This document shows, in pieces, positions 22,974 through 34,264 of a DNA stretch of 64,000 nt. The position numbers and the translations under genes were made by a program. This DNA is from Gelatoporia subvermispora B (lineage: Eukaryota > Basidiomycota > Agaricomycetes > Polyporales > Gelatoporiaceae), in NCBI GenBank assembly GCA_000320605.2, contig KB445804.1:322591-386590 (forward strand). Direction: 5' to 3'. Each line of letters opens with the position of its first letter. Positions within the stretch are counted from its first letter, which is position 1. The notes beneath the pieces were generated by a model. That model searched no databases, had not been told where the DNA came from, and saw only the letters and a list, made by a program, of their open reading frames with translations.

Positions 22974-23617
22974 ATGATCGCCCCCGCTGCTCGTACCGCA
23001 TTCAGGCGCGCCGCCGTTGCGCGTGTACCCGTCACCGCTGTCTCTCCCGCGCAGCGCTACTATTCCTCCAGTACGCACGAGAACGACCCTGAGGTATGTG
23101 CACGGCAATATCTATAGATAGCAATTTGCTAAACGCGCCAGCGATATAGGTCCTCGAGCTCGAGAAACGGCGGAACCTGACCAAGAATCAGCACAAGACG
23201 TCGACTCCACACCCTGAGTCGGCACCCGGTTGGAACGAGTACCTCGCCAGCGCCTCGGAGGCCGCCGTTAAGGTTAGCCCCTTTTCGCTCTGGTCATAAT
23301 GCGCATATACTCACCCACTGAGTGTATCTCAGGCCGACCGGTCGTCTGGTTCAGTAGGAGAAATGCAATCGCGCACAGTGAAGCACATCAAGGATCGGCA
23401 CCACTCACCGGACACGCCGCCAACGCGTCCGAGCGAGGGTCCCGAGGCCACGATCCAGGAGCCAGGCACTGCCACCTCCAAGATGAGGGACAACGGTGAG
23501 GAGGGCACTCCGTCACATGAAGAAGTGTCCGAGCGCGACGAAATTAACGGTCCGCTACGTCAGGCAAAAGGCAAGACGCGTGAGGAGGTCAACGAGACCG
23601 CCAAGCGAAGGCGCTAA
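22974..23617 (+). CDS. small putative mitochondrial protein with disordered, charged C-terminus
   Basis: Seen: three exons. The first, ATG at 22974, gives MIAPAARTAFRRAAVARVP and then YYSSSTHENDPE. It is rich in Ala and Arg, lacks acidic residues until the presumed cleavage zone, and has an RYYSS processing-like site, so it resembles a mitochondrial presequence. The second exon is ELEKRRNLTKNQHK, then APGWNEYLASASEAAVKADR. The third is highly charged and low in hydrophobic residues (QSRTVKHIKDRHHSPDTPP up to REEVNETAKRRR) and stops at 23617. I do not recognise a named family beyond similar fungal hypothetical proteins. A CT-rich promoter with TATA and CRE-like sites points to regulated, fairly strong expression. 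Function unknown. Confidence 0.75.
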
Positions 23618-24234
23618 GCCTTCTGCTCGGACCATTGGAGAAGGAAGCTCTGCCTGCAGTATCCGTGTTGTACAATAGCATTGTTGTTGGCCCGTCTCGC
23701 ATTCTCCTACCATGCATTGAATAGAACATACATCAATATAATGCCAGCGCCATGGCTTCCTCCACGATGCAGAGCGGCCAAGTTCTGCGTCCACTGCGTC
23801 CATGGGACCTCCTTGACTTCCCCGGCACTGTATACTAGGTTGGGATTCTACAGTGACAAGATGGGCTCTTCATTTTGGTGCTGGGCCAGGTGAAGAGAAG
23901 TCGTCAGAGACGGCAGCTGATGGTGACAGTTGACAAGAACGGACGGGCGCCAATGGGCTAGCGAATGCTCAGCGCTTCCTTAATCATATTCGTCACCGTC
24001 GTTGAACGCTGAAAGCCGTGCCGCCGTCGATTCGAACGATGCGAATTTCCATCTACACTGTGCACCATGTGTCTCGTCAGTACTGCTGTGATACAATCCC
24101 AGTAGTTCCTTGTGCTCCCGACATGACTTGACCGCATTGAACCTGGCTTTAAGTGACTATCTGGAGTGTTATCAATGTTCTCAGCTGCACACATGTTAGT
24201 TATTATGTACAAAACCTGACTGCTCCTATCCCTA

Positions 24235-26090
24235 GAGCAGAGTATTGGCTGTGGCCTCTCATGGACTCCGAGGATGAGAGATTGCTCGCGACTGATCGTG
24301 TTGCGAGGGCAGTCGTGTTCACTGGGACGTGCTGTGAGTCCTAACTTGCTATCTTCCGGTTTCACGAGCTGATATATGTGATCTGATCAGCGTACTGGCC
24401 CCATGTTCAACTGAGACTGTATGAACAAGATGAGGCATTCGATGTATGCACCGCACGCACCATGTGGTGGGACTATCCGAGTGGGTGGAACAACGATCCA
24501 GAGCTGGAAGAAGTGGAACTGGATGTGAGCTGCCGGTTCTGCATCTCGCGATTCTTTGACGCGATTAGGGGCTTCCACAATGTGCGTTCTGACACACGTT
24601 GTTGTTGGTTTCTCTAACCTTCGTCATACAGGGCACATTGGACCTCACGGGTCGGACCCCGCAGCGGTACCGCTCCCTCAGAGCTCTATTTGCACAGATA
24701 TTGATTCCAAGGAATCCTGCGGGGGAAGTTGCCGAGTTGACGAAGAGGAAGCCTCCTGTTTTCCAGGAATTGTTTCTGCTCGACCTACCCCCGGAACTGC
24801 ACCATGAGATTATGCGAGTCGCAGGCATTGAGGAAGCTTGTGCTTTAGGCGCGACTTGCCGTACACTGCGCCAGATCTCCATCTCGTGCATTTTCCAGGT
24901 AGGCTCCTCCCACGTTCATTGTTGCGATCAAGCCAATTGACGGTCTCTCCAGCAACGCACCATCATGTTCAAGCTTTGACCGATGGTTAATTTCCTCCAA
25001 AGAATATGCTGGCATTGATACCGATGCCCCTCGGTATGAAGCCTTCTGGCAGCCCCTGTAGGGCGCGCTCGCAGACATGCTCGCCACCGTCACCCTTACC
25101 GTCTTGGGAATATTCTCCATGGGTCTCACCGTCAAGATGACGGAAGCACTTCGCCGGATGCCGGCTCTGCAGACGCACTGTCTATACGATATTGCCCCTT
25201 GCCCTACATTCGAGGACATGCAGACGCTACGGCCGCTCGCGTGAACCGTCAACGCCTCGCTGGAGCTCCCCAAGGATTGGCTCTTCGCTCATGGACGTGT
25301 TCCTACTTCTCCCGAACGTGCGCTCGCTCGTCCTTTCGGCATGGCACGAAGCTCCTCTCCACTTCCGATCCGCCTACGCAGAGCGCGCCAATCCGTTTCA
25401 CACGATCAAGCGTCTGGCCGTGCACCACGTCTTCCAGGCCGACTTCAGCCATTTCGCCGCGTGGATCCGCGAATGCGCCGCGGCAGTCGGCGGGCTGCGC
25501 CTCACGCACTTCAAGCTCACAGCTGGGCTGGGACTCGCGCGCGCGCAGATCCAGGAGGTACTGTCCGCGCTTGCGGCCGCGCCCCTCCGAATGCTCACCC
25601 TTGCCCTTGAGGTTGTCCTGTGGGCGGAGCCAGAGCTGCTCGAGTGTATCTCAGAGATGTGCCCCGAGTTCGAAGCTCTCACGCTCTTGTGCCGCGAGAA
25701 CGCGCTGCAAACGCAGACGAAGGCGTGTGTATGGTTGCCCCCGACGTGGACATACGCGCCGCACCTCGCGGGGCTCCGCCGCCCGCTCGTGTTCGCGTGG
25801 AACTTCTACATAGAGCCACCGCGCGAGCACGGTCTAGCGGACCTGGAACGCATAGAGTGTTCCTGGCGCATTGCCCGACGCTAGAGATTGTGGCGTTTAC
25901 GTCGAGATACGATGTCGTGCTGTGATTCAAGATTGCACGGGAGCTTTGTGGCTAGGTCGTCGTCACGTCGAAGGAGTACGACCCCGACATCATCACGCAG
26001 CTCGTGGCCTATGGCCCTGGGTCGCGCCTTGCAGCTGTTTTCATAACGGGGGGCGTACCCCGTCGCGAAGAATACACACATCGGAGCTGA
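24235..26090 (+). pseudogene. F-box/LRR-type gene broken by stops and frameshifts
   Basis: Seen: the 5' half is open (AEYWLWPLMDSEDERLLATD, TARTMWWDYPSGWNNDPE, SCRFCISRFFDAIRG, TLDLTGRTPQRYR). It contains an F-box-like stretch LFLLDLPPELHHEIMRVAG, then EEACALGATCRTL. Just after the intron ending near 24951 the frame meets a stop (RTIMFKL*). Homologous sequence goes on with further in-frame stops, YEAFWQPL*GALADMLATV and MQTLRPLA*TVNASLELPKD, then a frame change near 25290 into MDVFLLLPNVRSLVLSAW and RLTHFKLTAGLGLARAQIQE. A second shift near 25855 leads to VFLAHCPTLEIVAFTSRYD. The middle and 3' parts resemble the intact F-box-type gene at 62.7-64 kb. Known: F-box proteins are substrate adaptors of SCF ubiquitin ligases. 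A truncated protein from the 5' half remains possible. Confidence 0.75.
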
Positions 26091-26467
26091 CCGAGCTCGA
26101 AGGATCTAGGTACGATCTGCTGGCCAGCGGGGCGCCCGCCGAGCGCAGCAGAGGCAATGGGCGGAGCAAGGCGGGGCGACATGCCCGGGCATGTTGTTTG
26201 CAAAGCCTATGACTCGATTTCCAGCTGGGATTTCCGCCTTGAAGCATCGCAGAACACTAATAGATCGTATTACCTCGTCTCATAGGTGACTGGCCCTTGC
26301 TACCCTCCTTCGCAGACGTCGTCGCGATACTTGGGGCTTGGAGTTTTAAACGGCTACCTCACCGATGAGAATCTCGGGTTCTCGGCACAGGTGCGCCGCT
26401 CAAAATCTGTGATCCGACTATGCGTGTTTTTTGCGACAGGGTACGCCCCCCGTTATGAAAACAGCTG
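26032..26467. repeat. inverted repeat with 29-nt identical core
   Basis: The left arm (26032-26083) read on the minus strand and the right arm (26420-26467) read on the plus strand share an identical 29-nt core that begins GGGTACGCCCCCC and ends AAAACAGCTG. Similarity goes on for about 20 nt with small gaps. The arms are about 340 bp apart. The left arm lies inside the decayed coding region of the F-box pseudogene (FITGGVPRREEYTH). The right arm may therefore be an inverted copied fragment of that gene, or both are ends of a small foldback element. Confidence 0.75.
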
Positions 26468-26499
26468 TGATACGCAGTGGTTTGTTTCAGCATAGATGG

Positions 26500-28590
26500 T
26501 TGGAACGACTCGAGTACACTAAACGCTGAGGTCGGCGGGCACCCACCGCCCGCTCCTGCTGCGTCCTGCGAACTTCCCGATATTCTCGTGAATCACATTC
26601 ACACCATTCAATGACCCTGATAGCATTCGAACAAGATCTAACCCCAACTACCAATGTCTACCAGGATCCTCGAATATATCATGTGATACTGGGCTTAAAC
26701 TCAAACGCGATCTCGCCCATCAGAGGCAACCCGTGCCGGCCTAGATCCAGCGTTGCTCAATCGTCTTTTCCCTCTCAGCATACGCATTCATGAGATCCCG
26801 TGCTGGTAGTGTTGTTCCTTGTCGGGGTGTAAAACAATAAATAGTCAGCTCTGTAGTGCCTCTCGCCATTGCCCCATCACTATCCGGGTTTCGACGAAAT
26901 CGGTGCAGGTCCCATGTCTTTCTGATCCAAATGTACTGATGCAGAGATGGGCTTGATCCGTAAACAAACGGCGCTTACAAGGGCAACATCTCGCGGATGT
27001 CTCGAATATCAAGCGCGGCCCATCGACACCCTTCAGACGGAGTTCCGGTTGCTTTAGTCGCGGAGTCGCAATTAGTGTCACTGCAACCTGCGGCATCCCT
27101 CGGCTCCAGCGTAGTGGAAAGCAGCGACTCAGCGAGCATTTCCAGAGGGAATTTTAACTTTGCTCCACTCACAAGTTCAGCTCTCAATTGTCCACCCGTT
27201 CATCAGCGCTTCCAACCTGGTTGGCAGTCGAACTTGATATGCAGAAACGATCATGGCTGCCTTCCATTCTCCTGTCAATTAACCTTGGCGACGGCCGCGA
27301 ACCGTCGTAGTACCGTAATGATTTCGTGAATGTCTCAAGATATGTCGTATTTGCACAAGTGGAAGCTGTATGTGCATCGAAGAGCTCGTTCTCTCGACCT
27401 TGGAAGTGGCTTGTACAACACAGGCAACAATTCTCGTCAAAGGTTTGGTTGACGATACTGGTACCGTGATTCAGATGCTCCTTGATTGGCGCGGATCAGC
27501 TGCGTAATAATTGTCGTAAATTTGAACCTTCATGAGCCCTAAATCGCCACCGCAGTGACGTCGACACTTCCGCTGCCATCTCGCAGATTGTTGTTTCCAA
27601 ACAAATCGATTTGTGCAAGCAAATCGCAAGGCAAACAATACTGCCAGGCATGGCCTTCTAGCCATTTGCGAAGTGCATATTGTATCATTACGACGCCGTG
27701 CCAGACATCCACGGCCTAGCACATCTTCAACCGCCGGCGGGTGCATCCCGGACTGTTGCGGGCGCCGACCGCCTGGCATCTCGCGCTGTCAATGTGTCGC
27801 GTACTCCTTTTCCGATTTGCCCGTGGCTACGGCCATGTCAGAAGGGGCTCCATACCGACTCATTGAATTGCTGCGGGATGTACCGGGCGGGCCACATTAC
27901 TGCCCCATCCAGACTGTCTCGCAGAAGCAGCAGTGCACTTTACCCACTTAACTTGTTGATCACGACGAGCTGGACTCTATCAACGACTGGCTCGGCCGCT
28001 GAAGGTGCTTGTGCTGTTCACCACGATGGCACAGACTCCTCAGGAAGCGGCAAGGATGCCAATCCTCGTAGAAGACGCCAGGACGACAAGTTATGCCACA
28101 GGTGATGTCTGGTCGTTCTATATGCTATGACCACTGACATTGAAGTACTTGCAGCTTCTTCTCTAGCGCTCCTTGTGTACGAATGAATGTCACGTCTAAC
28201 GAGAGCTGCAATTGCTCATGGTTGAAAGCATAGATTTGACTATTTCTGCACTGTGCAAGATGAAGTACGCCTGGGACGCTATTAAGCAGGTTGTTGAATC
28301 GCTGTGCTGACTTTTCTCGTTTCGTACGCAGGTCGATCTCTTCTGGAGAGCGCCGTGGACATTACCCAAGGCTTTGTACGTACGTGTCTCCATCCGCTAG
28401 TTCTTCCTCTATGTCGATAATGACTGAGCCTAACTATGTACCAGATTTGGGTAGACGACGGTCCATCCACTCTTACGTCGTTTTCTGAGAGCATCCTTCG
28501 CAGAATCGTTACTTTGCCTTTTTGGTAGTGGGGTAAGTTGCATTGTTGTACTAAGTGCACGGCTCAAAGTCGCTGTTACTCAACTTCTCA
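26500..28590. other. about 2.1 kb with no supportable gene
   Basis: Only short frames without motifs. No spliceable protein, no transposase or reverse transcriptase signature, and no tRNA-like sequence were recognised. Confidence 0.45.
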
Positions 28591-28599
28591 CCTACTCCA

Positions 28600-29870
28600 T
28601 AAGGTTGAATTTGGGCGGTATTTCACGCTTCATTTCGCGCCACACGCCTTGACTAATGATTGGATTCGAAGTCGATCTGACTGTCTTTGAGTCTGCATCT
28701 GTACGTTTCTGGTCTTTGTATCACATGTCATGGCTAATTTATTCACGTTTTAGGTGTACGTCTCTTTTTCGGATTACTGATAGTAACAATAGTAACAGAA
28801 CCTATTCAGTTGTTCGTTGGTGTTGCGGGTCTGTTCGTTATTCTTGTGGTCTGAGAGCACTGATCTCATCGGAGTACAGCTTCAAAGCCTTACATGTGCT
28901 ATAATAGCAGCGGACGTAGATGCTGTTTTACTACTAAGGCAAGTGACAACATGTTCTGTAGCGTCTACTTCGCTCAATTCCTTACAGAGTATGGATATTG
29001 TACGAGCGGAGTCAAAAACTCCTGTATATTCTCTTGCCCATGTTCTGTGGTGCGTTATACAGTGTCCAGGATGACTATGTCCTCACCAGAGATCATCGAT
29101 CAGTGGAGGTCGTTTCTCTGTGCGTTTTCAACGGCAGCATTACCAGATACACGAGTGACGACCGCTCGGTATAAAAAAATAGAGTCTTCATCGCAATCTA
29201 CTGGGATAGTCCTAGTAAGCCGTGCACGTACTGAACCATAACACCTCTGACATGGCACATTCAGAGTTCCTCCACGTGGAGTGAGTACCGCCCTCTCTGT
29301 ATAGGCATACCATGATTCCAACAATGCAGGTTCATGCCAACGGGTTGCTACGCCACGCGTCAGTGATCCATCTAATCCCGCTTCAAATTTTGGACCTGAT
29401 CTCATTTCATGTCAAAGCCATCATCAAACATTATACGATCTTTGTTATTCCACCACTGATTGTCGTAAGAGCACTGTCTTCGAATCGGACTGTGGCTCGG
29501 ATTTATTGACAGTATTTTCAGTCATCCACTATGTTTACGTTGACGACCTATCGCTGTACGAAGACGCTGCGCGCATCTGCTGGAGTCAAACTACCTCTCT
29601 TCAGGTTACTCCTTCGCGATGGAATTCTATATTTCCTCATCTCAGCACGTGAATACGATTTGTGCTCCCTGCATCCGGGCGGCGATTAACCCTTCACCTA
29701 TCAGCTGTCGCAATAGCAGGTCTTCTCATGTGGCAATTAGCAAGGCCTACCCTTGGAGAAACGACTGTCGGGTAAGTCACATGAACTCTGTGTTATACTT
29801 TACTGATGCTTCTGACTCTCATCAGACTTTCCTGCGCGTGAGTCCCCTCGGTGTTTGCTTCGCTGTGGCC
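28600..29870 (+). pseudogene. possible relic of a multi-pass membrane protein (DUF6533-like)
   Basis: Seen: scattered fragments in different plus-strand frames, such as SLTCAIIAADVDAVLLLR (near 28880), KLPLFRLLLRDGILYFLIS (near 29587) and VAIAGLLMWQLARPTL (near 29708), separated by stops. Their order and wording recall the small seven-helix hypothetical proteins common in mushrooms, with a helix ending in LLLR and a later LRDG-xYF helix. No continuous frame can be spliced. The identification is from memory of the family pattern and is weak. Confidence 0.3.
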
Positions 29871-30325
29871 TAATTTAGCATCCTACGGGAAATATGCAGA
29901 TTATACTCTATAATCGCATCTCGTATTTCGATCAATCTTCGGCAAACAACAACAGAAGACGCATGCCTCCAAGCACAAGGGTCTACGGTTAGCCTTGCGA
30001 TTCGAAATGTTACCGATGAACGTTGTCACCAGACGGCGGAGTGTTAGGTCAGTGTCAGGTCTCGTAGTGGTCTTTTAGAAGTGGCGTCTGCTCGCGGGCA
30101 CCTTTTGATGCTTGGTAATTTACCACTCAAGACATAGGCTTCATTACTGTAGCCATCCCTTCTAATTCGCAGCCCGACTGCTGTTGGCGAAAATCGTATG
30201 CGGTAGAATTCGAGGGAAATCATGGTGATGTTATGAGATACAGTTCTGAAACTCTAGCATATTCGTGCATCACCCGATATACATCAGACCGGTGTTTGAA
30301 ACTATATTGAGCTCCCATGTGATCA

Positions 30326-33170
30326 TCACAGTACGTTTGGATTCGCCCATTCCTCTGCGTTGAAAGACCATACCCGAGCTGTTCGATCATCCGAAATAGA
30401 TCTCAGCCTATCACCCGTCGGAAAGAACTGGATCTTATTAATCGTCTCCCGATGGCCCTGTAGCTGGTGCAACATCTCCCCGGTCTCCATGCTCCAGATT
30501 TTGATAACATGGCTCCTACATCCACTGCAGATTAAGGAACCGTCCGGTGAGACCGCCACAGCTGTAAGGACATCCTCGTCGACCAGCCGAAGGTCTTCTT
30601 CGCCCCACACACCTGTGATACTAATGCGTGCGTCGTCACCAACAGAGATTACCCTCTGTTCGTCAGGGGTAAGTGCGACGGACTGAAACGGGCCATCGTG
30701 TCCACACAATGTGGTGAGTTCTTCCCCCCCCTCCAGTGCTCCAGAGCCGTGTCGTCCCGTCGTCGGAACCGGTCACGACGCGGCTTGCGTCACAACTGAA
30801 TGCCGCGCACATCACAGCCTCTTCGTGTCCTATGAGCTCTATCGAATCCTATTATCGAAAGAGCTAAGATCCCAAATGCGCGGTGTGGTCTCCGGAGGTA
30901 GAGATGAGTTCCGAGGAATTGACGGAAAATGTCATGTAAAGCACAACGGCAGAGTGGCCTGACAGCGTGTTGACCCATTTGCCGGTTTGCGTGTTCCATA
31001 ATCCAATCGAAAAGTTGACAAGAGCTACCGCAGCGAGACGTCCATCGGGCGAAAGCTGCCTTCCAGAATTGTGCGCGCGTCGCCTCCAGGGCTTGTCGGA
31101 TCCGATACCATCACGGATCCATCGGATGAGACAGAGAGAAGCTGGGGGAATGCTGGGTGAAACAACACTTGCCAGACAGCCTTCTTGTGCGTTTGCATAA
31201 TGTGGCAGACGCCTGTGGCGAGATCCCAAAGACGAACAAATGTGTTCTCACAGCCCGTTGCGATATATTTGCCATCATGTGAGATATCGCAAACAGTGAC
31301 TTGACCGGTGTGAGTAAGAGCCATGGAGGTACTAGATGTGCCGGAATTGGGCAGTGGATTGTCAGATATTGGTCTTTCTTTTGGTGATTGCGAAGTTCCA
31401 GCGTCGAGAGGACCTGCGTCTCCGTGGGAACGTCGTTCAATGTTGTCAATCTCCGCTACATCCACATCGACCTGTGTCTGTTCCAACTGTCCCCAATTTG
31501 GCGTCTGCATAACCTTGTGGTAGTCATTACTCAGGGCCTTGGTACATAAGATTCTTTTTCCATCACTCATCTGCGAAGGTCCTGAGACCTTTACCTGATC
31601 AGCCTTACTGTTGTGAAATAAGCAAAGTGCTTATCAAGTCAGCATTCGGTTTGAACTGTGTGGGCATATCGAGATCCTGAAGAGAGAGAATGCCAACTTC
31701 CGTATATATGAACTTGTGAGTTCGAATATGATACTACAAATAGTAACTCACGCCCGTCTTCATTGACCTCGATGCGTAGCGATGTATCTCTCATCAACGC
31801 AGGCAGCTCTTCAGGTACATCAATTCCCTGAGCATACGCAAACGACAATATTAAGAAGGAATTGCAGCGAACAGAATACTTGCAAACTTCCTGCACAACT
31901 CAGGTACAATACCATCGTGCGCGATGGCTACATCTGCGTTGAACCTCTGTACAAACAACCGCTTAGGGCTTAGGGATCGACAAGGAAGTGATGACCGTCT
32001 AGATGTACCTCGATGATACAACAGGGTCATGTAGCGAAAAAAAGCTCAGACTCATGATGTCATTTGCTGCAATAAAATGTTCGCGCACTTCGGGCTGGAC
32101 AGAGACCCCCTCTACTTCGAAACCGTCATCGTCGTTAGACATAGACTCGGAGACGACACAAGTTTCGAAGTCATAATCTTCATGTTCTTCCAGGTCTCTG
32201 GGATCTGCAGCATCTTCGACAACTAGCGGCCACCATAAACGACGCTTGAGCTTGTAGTAATGAACGAATACACATTGATCTGCTTTCCGGTTTTGAGAAT
32301 AGAGAGGATGGGAGCTTGAATCCGCGTTAGTGATTATCGGAGTAGATCCGGCTGATAATGATCCAGTCGGCCCTTTACGACATTGTTGCGAGACAGAAGT
32401 GTCGGAAGAAACAGAGACGTTGAGAGATGCAGTTCCAGGTAATGATGGGTTCGTGTTAAAAGTGAGGGAACAGGAGCGTCCAGAGTGCATGAACGAGGCC
32501 ACTGCCCAGCCTGTAGTCTTGACCCATCCGCGTACGAAGATAATGTCACCCGGTTTCAACTCCAGACCGAGCTCTTCCGTTGCAAAATGATGCCAATCGT
32601 CGTAGTTCTGATGCATATAGTTGGTCATTCTGCGACTTGAATGCAGCTCTTTGCGTGTGGCTGCATCTTCCAAGGCTAAGATAGCTCCCTGACTACCCGT
32701 ATGCTGGAATGAAAGACCTGCGCCCGCAACCTGCCTGGAATTTGACCGTTGAATTTAGAACGGAAGAGATGACAGATCCAGACATACGATGTCGCTTGAG
32801 CGTTCACTTCGGTTACTCTGAGGCTCTTGTTGTGCAACGCGATAGCAGGTATCGCGTTTGGTCGTTCATGCACTAAAGTGTCTTGGACAGCGAAATGCTT
32901 GCAGAACGATTAATCGGATTGCTCGCCAAGAAAGTTGCATTGAACAGGCGATAGAAACCGCCATTATGCAGGTATCCAACATCTCCTATCTCGACTTCGC
33001 CATACTTTGTGCGCTCGGGCTCCCATAATGGCATGCCTTTACCTAGCGATAAGAGCTGCTCTGCGTATATTCTGTGCGCATAAACTCGCCAGAAGATGAC
33101 ATGGAGAAGTATGACGCGTGTGCTACGAGATGAGAGGATATCTTGAGCTCTGTCAGGCCAGTGCGAGAGT
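30326..33170 (-). pseudogene. frame-disrupted gene: the N-terminal module of the 18-21.8 kb fusion followed by WD40 repeats
   Basis: Seen, 5' to 3' on the minus strand: IYAEQLLSLGKGMPLWEPE, EVEIGDVGYLHNGGFYRLFN, then NAIPAIALHNKSLRVTEVNA, QGAILALEDAATRKELH, IIFVRGWVKTTGWAVASF, DQCVFVHYYKLKRRLWWPL, NADVAIAHDG and GIDVPEELPALM. These match in order the first 375 residues of the fusion factor. WD40 repeats follow: GQVTVCDISHDGKYIATG with FVRLWD, then SPDGRLAAV, IGLWNTQTGKWVNTLSGH, ELIGHEEAVMCAAFS, TRLWSTGGGEELTTLCGH, SHVIKIWSMETGE and DRTARVWSF. Breaks: a frame change after ARTILEG (near 31050), a 2-nt loss before IWDLSSFDNRIR (near 30880) and a 2-nt gain after it. A further shift near 32885 could instead be a very short 35-nt intron. 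No ATG is in frame upstream to about 33170. Probably a dying paralogue; sequencing errors are the alternative. Confidence 0.75.
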
Positions 33171-33853
33171 CATAAGTTCATATCTCGCTCTCCTAGGAGG
33201 CGGGGCTATTGAGCTGTGCGACACGACTTGTGCATTGCCGCCGACCTCTACTTTGACCAATCAGAGAGCGTGTCGTCCAAATATCCGAGTACAATCGCCC
33301 CCATTGGGAAGCGATGAAGTGACGTGCCTCTCGGCAGTCATGTTCGACGGAGCACCTCACTGACTTCTATTGTTGTGGAATGGGATTCAAACGCTTTCCA
33401 TGATCTCACAAAATTGAGTAGCGATGCTTAGGTTTTTGGAAAAGTCATATAGGCCCACCCGCCGTTTAGCGAATGTTACATGTGGACCAGGCTTCTGCAG
33501 TCGATGACCCTCAGAAAGGATATCGTTGGAGGCCGTGGCGTCAAGTTGTCGGGGGCATGCTTTGTGCTCGTGGAGGCTTTGTCTCACACATTTTTGCTGT
33601 TATCGCACTGGTTGGCACTGACAAAAAATTGAATACATATTCATCTATGTGCCACATACTGCACAGTGGTGGGCTCAGCTTCCTTTCCGTGGAATCAGGG
33701 AATGACATGACTGTTCACACAGGAACGCCACCTTCGTGACACCCCCATAAAACGAAGAATTCGTCACGTAGAGATCATCATAATATAGTCCAGCATGTGC
33801 AAATGCTATTCAATTGATGTCTTAGCGGTCAGCAAGGGGCGAAGTCGAAGTCC

Positions 33854-34264
33854 ATGCATCCAATGCCTCTGCGTAATATCTCGTACATAGACGTGAGTAA
33901 GAATGATATCAGTCAATCAAGGCTGTCATATTCGACTATGCCAAATATCTCCGAGAGTTCACTTGATGCTCTACCTGACGGGGCGCTATTCCCAATGTCA
34001 AGGGAGGAGACATATCCGACTCGAAGAGCAGGCGCGACGATTGTTATAAAGGGCACCAGCGATGACTACTATGCACTAATCCATCCTGACAATTATTCCA
34101 TGTCCGATATATGTAAGCGGTGCGAAACACAATGCGCTGGGAATATTGCTGTGTCTAATATCGTGATGTGGAGATGTGATTTATGCATGGTGGAACTGAG
34201 TTCATCGTCGACGATGCCTTCTGAAATCAAAGACGGAACATGTCTACATCAGGAGCTCGAGTGA
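33854..34264 (+). CDS. hypothetical open frame with two Cys pairs, doubtful
   Basis: 136 codons from an ATG with a second ATG close behind. It contains DICKRCETQCAG and, about 20 residues on, MWRCDLCMVE, which might form a small zinc site. No signal peptide, no homologue recalled, no splice evidence. It lies in a gene-poor stretch, so chance is a real alternative. Confidence 0.2.
   Translation: MHPMPLRNISYIDVSKNDISQSRLSYSTMPNISESSLDALPDGALFPMSREETYPTRRAGATIVIKGTSDDYYALIHPDNYSMSDICKRCETQCAGNIAVSNIVMWRCDLCMVELSSSSTMPSEIKDGTCLHQELE

Noticed and set aside
32870..32920. A definite frameshift in the N-terminal module of the WD40 pseudogene
   Set aside because: A 35-nt intron (GTTCTG...TTTAG) would also restore the frame, so this single site was not counted as proof of decay.
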